Assembly (NCBI RefSeq): GCF_016598485.1
Contig: NZ_JAEMUW010000028.1
Coordinates: forward strand, 1-64,000
Length of the DNA: 64,000 bases
From: Micromonospora coerulea
GTDB lineage: Bacteria > Actinomycetota > Actinomycetes > Mycobacteriales > Micromonosporaceae
Direction of reading: 5' to 3'
This document shows positions 61,585 to 64,000 of the stretch, in pieces; within the stretch, counting starts at the first letter, position 1, and each line of letters begins with the position of its first letter. The notes below the pieces were generated by a model, which worked only from the letters and a program-made list of their open reading frames with translations, was not told the DNA's origin and did no database searches. Position numbers and translations under genes: made by a program.

Positions 61585-62274
61585 GTGAGCGAGACCATCG
61601 AGCAACCACATGCCCAGCGGGAGTGCCGACACTGCGGCGGACCGATCCCGCCCAAGGCTGCCGGCAAGCGTGGGCCGGCACCCGACTACTGCGGGCAGAC
61701 CTGCCAGAGCAAGGCCAAGCACCGGCGGACGTACGTGCCGACCCCTCGGGCCACGACCAGGCCGAGCCAGCAGAAGCACGCGCCGGGCAACCGCTACGGC
61801 ACGCTGACCCTGCTTGATCGGATCGAGGGCAGCGGCGAGCCTCGGGCTCTGTTCCGCTGCGACTGCGGCAACGTCAAGGCGTTGCAGATCAACAACGTTG
61901 CCCGAGGCGTCACCACCAACTGCGCCGACCGGGTCAACCACCCCGACCCCCGGCGCAAGGATCGACTCACGTACGACGGCGCACACAACCGCGTGAAGGG
62001 CCAGCGAGGCAGCGCCTCGGACTACCTCTGCCGTTGCGGCAAGCAGGCCGAGCAGTGGGCCTACAGCCACGCCGACTTCCGGCAGCGGGCAGACAGCGAG
62101 GGGCGCGAGACCGGCAGGCCGCACAGCGCCAACCCCGACCACTACTTGCCGATGTGCCGTAGCTGTCACTCCCGCTTCGACAGCACGCATCGCCGGCTGG
62201 TCGGCGACAGCCTCTCGCTGGTGGGCGTCGCCTACTGGCTCCTGATCCACCAGGCCGAGGAGGTGGCCGCGTGA
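61585..62274 (+). CDS. HNH endonuclease of phage type
   Basis: 229 residues. N-terminal zinc ribbon CRHCGG with YCGQTCQSKAKHRR; C-terminal HNH core with GAHNRVKGQRGSASDYLC, CGKQAEQWAYSH and YLPMCRSCHSRFD. Phage HNH proteins beside the terminase assist DNA packaging by cutting. GTG 61585. Overlaps the next gene, the small terminase. Confidence 0.87.
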   Translation: MSETIEQPHAQRECRHCGGPIPPKAAGKRGPAPDYCGQTCQSKAKHRRTYVPTPRATTRPSQQKHAPGNRYGTLTLLDRIEGSGEPRALFRCDCGNVKALQINNVARGVTTNCADRVNHPDPRRKDRLTYDGAHNRVKGQRGSASDYLCRCGKQAEQWAYSHADFRQRADSEGRETGRPHSANPDHYLPMCRSCHSRFDSTHRRLVGDSLSLVGVAYWLLIHQAEEVAA

Positions 62275-62720
62275 GAAACCCCGACGACTACAGCCGCGAG
62301 CGCGACCAGGTCAGAGCAGAGCGGAACGCTGCCCCCGTGTTCATCCTTCGAGGTGAGACTCAGGTACTCATCCCACCCGCCGACCCCGAGTGGCACCAGA
62401 CGGCGCGCGAGATGTGGTTGGCGCTGATGGACTCCCCGCAAGCCGGCATCATGACCGGCGTTGACTGGGCCTACGCCAAGTTCTGCTTCGGCGAGCTGAG
62501 TGCCTACCTCAACGGCGAGTACGCCAGCCGAGGCCGCACCAAGGGCAAGAGTGCCGTAGCACTGGAGACCGTTGACCGGCTGCTGCGCGGCGTGATCATC
62601 CCGCCGGCTGACCGGCTGCGCCTGCGCGTGGCTATCGAGCCACCGCCACCACCTGCCCCGCGAGAGCTGACCCTCGACGAGATCGAACAGTCCATCTCCG
62701 AGGAGGTCGACCGTGGCTGA
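62271..62720 (+). CDS. Phage small terminase-like protein
   Basis: 149 residues. PPADPEWHQTAREMWLALMD, SPQAGIMTGVDWAYAKFC and IIPPADRLRLRVAIE follow the layout of actinophage small terminases (WHP-A...SL..SGQ...SDWA...GDRRRLR). It would recognise a packaging site. GTG 62271 overlaps the HNH stop. No large terminase follows in the window, as in phage satellites that redirect a helper phage. Confidence 0.72.
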   Translation: MRNPDDYSRERDQVRAERNAAPVFILRGETQVLIPPADPEWHQTAREMWLALMDSPQAGIMTGVDWAYAKFCFGELSAYLNGEYASRGRTKGKSAVALETVDRLLRGVIIPPADRLRLRVAIEPPPPPAPRELTLDEIEQSISEEVDRG

Positions 62721-62877
62721 GGAGAGCATCGCCTACCGAGTGCTGCGTGACCACGCGGAAGGCTGGCTCAAGGCGGCCCAACAACCGAACCTTGATGCCA
62801 ACCTGAGGGCCGGGTACCTGCGGATGGCTCGGGGATTCGCCCAGTGGGCGCGGCAGATGCGCGGCCGGAACGGCTGA
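62713..62877 (+). CDS. Small helical protein after the terminase gene
   Basis: 54 residues, helical with ARGFAQWARQMRGRNG at the end. GTG 62713 overlaps the terminase frame by eight bases. Unknown function; size and position resemble small accessory packaging or regulatory genes. Confidence 0.6.
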   Translation: MAEESIAYRVLRDHAEGWLKAAQQPNLDANLRAGYLRMARGFAQWARQMRGRNG

Positions 62878-62922
62878 CGGGGTCGCCTGTGGGCCCTGGG
62901 TGGCTGCCGCCTGGGGCCCCTG

Positions 62923-62947
62923 GGGGGTGGAGTTCTAAAACTCCCCA
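62923..62947 (+). terminator. Terminator after the HNH-terminase operon
   Basis: GGAGTT-CTAA-AACTCC inside a G-run/C-run pair. It ends the operon before the convergent pentapeptide-repeat gene. Confidence 0.75.
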
Positions 62948-63005
62948 GAGCTGCGCGCGATCTCCGCTGCTATCACGTGGCGGTCGGGGAGATCGGCTCA
63001 GTGGG

Positions 63006-64000
63006 TCACACCCCCAGGGGTGGCTCAGATGTCTGCTCCTCGATCACCAACGTGCCTCGTGTCGGATCATCTGCGTCGGGCTTTACAGTCCATCCATCCG
63101 GCCAGACGCGGTACATCCCCGGATCGCGTCGGCTCAGAGCAGAGTCCAGGCCGAGCACTCGTGCCTGCTGGAAGTAGCCCCCCTCATCGAAACTCGCATC
63201 GTTGAAGTAGACGGCGTCAGCGAAGGTCACGCCCCCGAACCAGGCTTGACCGCCGAAGGTGACTTTCCAGAATGTGGCAAGGTCGTTGAACGTCGCAGCG
63301 CTGAAATAGGCCGCGCCAGAAATGGTTGCCTCGTCACCTTGAAAACACTCCACAAAGGTCGCGTCTTCATACCAGGCGTCCCCGTCGAAGTTCGCACAGG
63401 TGAACCATGCCTCGCCGCTGAAGATCGATCCGTCGAAGACGACATCAGAACCAAAGAAGGCTGCGTCGAAGCGTGCATCACCTACGAAAGCCGCATGGAT
63501 GAACTGAGTCCGGCCGACGAAGGTTGCCCGGGTGAAGTTCGCATCAACGATCGAGGTCTCACTGAGGTCAAGGTCGCAGAGAGTCGCACCTGTCAGATCG
63601 AGCTTGATACATGGCCAGAACGGCTCTTCTGGCGTGGGTGAGAGCGCCTGGGCACCATCTTGCGGAACACCCGACGGAATGCGCAGATGGTCCCCGAGGA
63701 GTCGTTGAGCGGTCAGGCGGACTTGAAGCTCCTGTGCCGGGTCGCGCCTCGAAGGGCTTGGTCCCTGCCCGTCTGGTGCTGTGTACGGCATCCGCAAGTA
63801 GGCGCACATGACGTCGACTACGGTCTGGCGCTGGTGCGGGTTCGCCTGAGCCAAGTGCACAAGCGAGTACAGCGCACCGAGCCGGACAGGCGCCTCCTCG
63901 TGGCCGAGTTGCTCGACAGCCTTGGCATAGAACTCGTTGACCTGTTCCGCCTGGCGTAGCCGATAGTTGCGGTCCTGCTCCAACCGGTTGTGCTGGAACG
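63006..64000 (-). CDS. Pentapeptide-repeat protein, 5' end beyond the window
   Basis: At least 331 residues. Residues from about 125 on are tandem pentapeptides of the A-[ST]-F-x-G / A-x-F type (ATFVGRTQF, AAFVGDARF, ANFDGDAWY), forming the quadrilateral beta helix. The N-terminal part has the helical lead EQVNEFYAKAVEQLGHEEAP that occurs in actinobacterial members, often with a membrane anchor before it. The frame stays open to the window edge, so the true start lies outside; TTG 63983 is not convincing. Some relatives protect gyrase or act in defence; unknown here. Confidence 0.85.
   Translation of the reverse strand, partial: FQHNRLEQDRNYRLRQAEQVNEFYAKAVEQLGHEEAPVRLGALYSLVHLAQANPHQRQTVVDVMCAYLRMPYTAPDGQGPSPSRRDPAQELQVRLTAQRLLGDHLRIPSGVPQDGAQALSPTPEEPFWPCIKLDLTGATLCDLDLSETSIVDANFTRATFVGRTQFIHAAFVGDARFDAAFFGSDVVFDGSIFSGEAWFTCANFDGDAWYEDATFVECFQGDEATISGAAYFSAATFNDLATFWKVTFGGQAWFGGVTFADAVYFNDASFDEGGYFQQARVLGLDSALSRRDPGMYRVWPDGWTVKPDADDPTRGTLVIEEQTSEPPLGV

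Larger units (their letters stand above)
53366..64000. mobile_element. Element 2: large integrative element inside comEC (runs past the window)
   Basis: Begins where comEC stops matching (about 53355-53372) and continues to the right edge. Lower GC than the chromosome, dense GTGA-overlapping genes, many tiny genes, replication-type winged-helix proteins, an FtsK/TraB translocase with DUF2637 partner, iteron-like repeats and phage HNH-terminase genes. No integrase in the visible part; it is expected near the other end. Confidence 0.85.

Noticed and set aside
62844..63641. Plus-strand open frame opposite the pentapeptide gene
   Set aside because: The opposite strand has clear pentapeptide periodicity; this frame has no ribosome site and no domain.

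Overview
The window is GC-rich actinobacterial chromosome. Codon third positions are almost all G or C, GTG starts are frequent, and the best match is a Micromonospora-like member of the Micromonosporaceae (inference from gene content, gene order and operator style, not from a database search). The core gene order glyS - smtB/zur - uppS - recO - era - ybeY - phoH - rsmE - dnaJ - hrcA - hemW - lepA - rpsT - holA - comEC is the order known from Mycobacterium tuberculosis (Rv2357c to about Rv2415c), with lineage-specific insertions.

Positions 1-8200: tRNA modification (dusB) and glycyl-tRNA synthetase, then the zinc block: a Zur-box promoter drives znuA-znuC-znuB, followed by an ArsR/SmtB regulator and Zur. 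Positions 8200-14000: a low-complexity gap with an orphan operator-like dyad, a large acyl-CoA dehydrogenase with a strong palindrome in front of it, and a three-gene operon (alpha/beta hydrolase, AAC(3)-type acetyltransferase, SIS protein). Positions 14000-18200: a TPP riboswitch followed by a YkoEDC ECF transporter for a thiamine precursor, and a thiamine-binding protein. Positions 18300-38200: 6-phosphogluconate dehydrogenase, pirin, uppS-recO, the era-corC-ybeY-phoH cluster, rsmE-dnaJ-hrcA with a CIRCE operator, and hemW. Positions 38300-50000: a membrane-anchored lysozyme-fold protein, a MOSC protein, a three-gene sugar ABC importer, a tandem pair of YmgE-type membrane proteins, lepA, rpsT and holA.

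Positions 50086-64000 are a mobile-element hotspot built into one gene, comEC. A 1.7 kb element sits in its 3' end, flanked by 36-bp identical repeats that rebuild the end of the gene, and encodes an unrecognised 368-residue protein and an AlpA-like regulator but no integrase. About 1.5 kb further on, comEC is cut at its conserved SGSN motif by a second, larger element that runs off the right edge. That element carries a winged-helix replication-type protein, a DUF2637 membrane protein, an FtsK/TraB-type DNA translocase, five 81-bp tandem repeats with GTGA-N6-TCAC dyads, a chain of tiny overlapping genes, a second winged-helix protein whose coding sequence contains 22-bp iteron-like repeats, and then a phage-type HNH - small-terminase pair and a pentapeptide-repeat protein. 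The mix of conjugative translocase and phage packaging genes is the most unusual thing in the window.

Many chromosomal genes appear to be leaderless: a TANNNT-type -10 hexamer ends 6 or 7 bases before the start codon. This pattern was used to choose several starts. The genes of the large element instead use Shine-Dalgarno sequences or GTGA stop-start overlaps.
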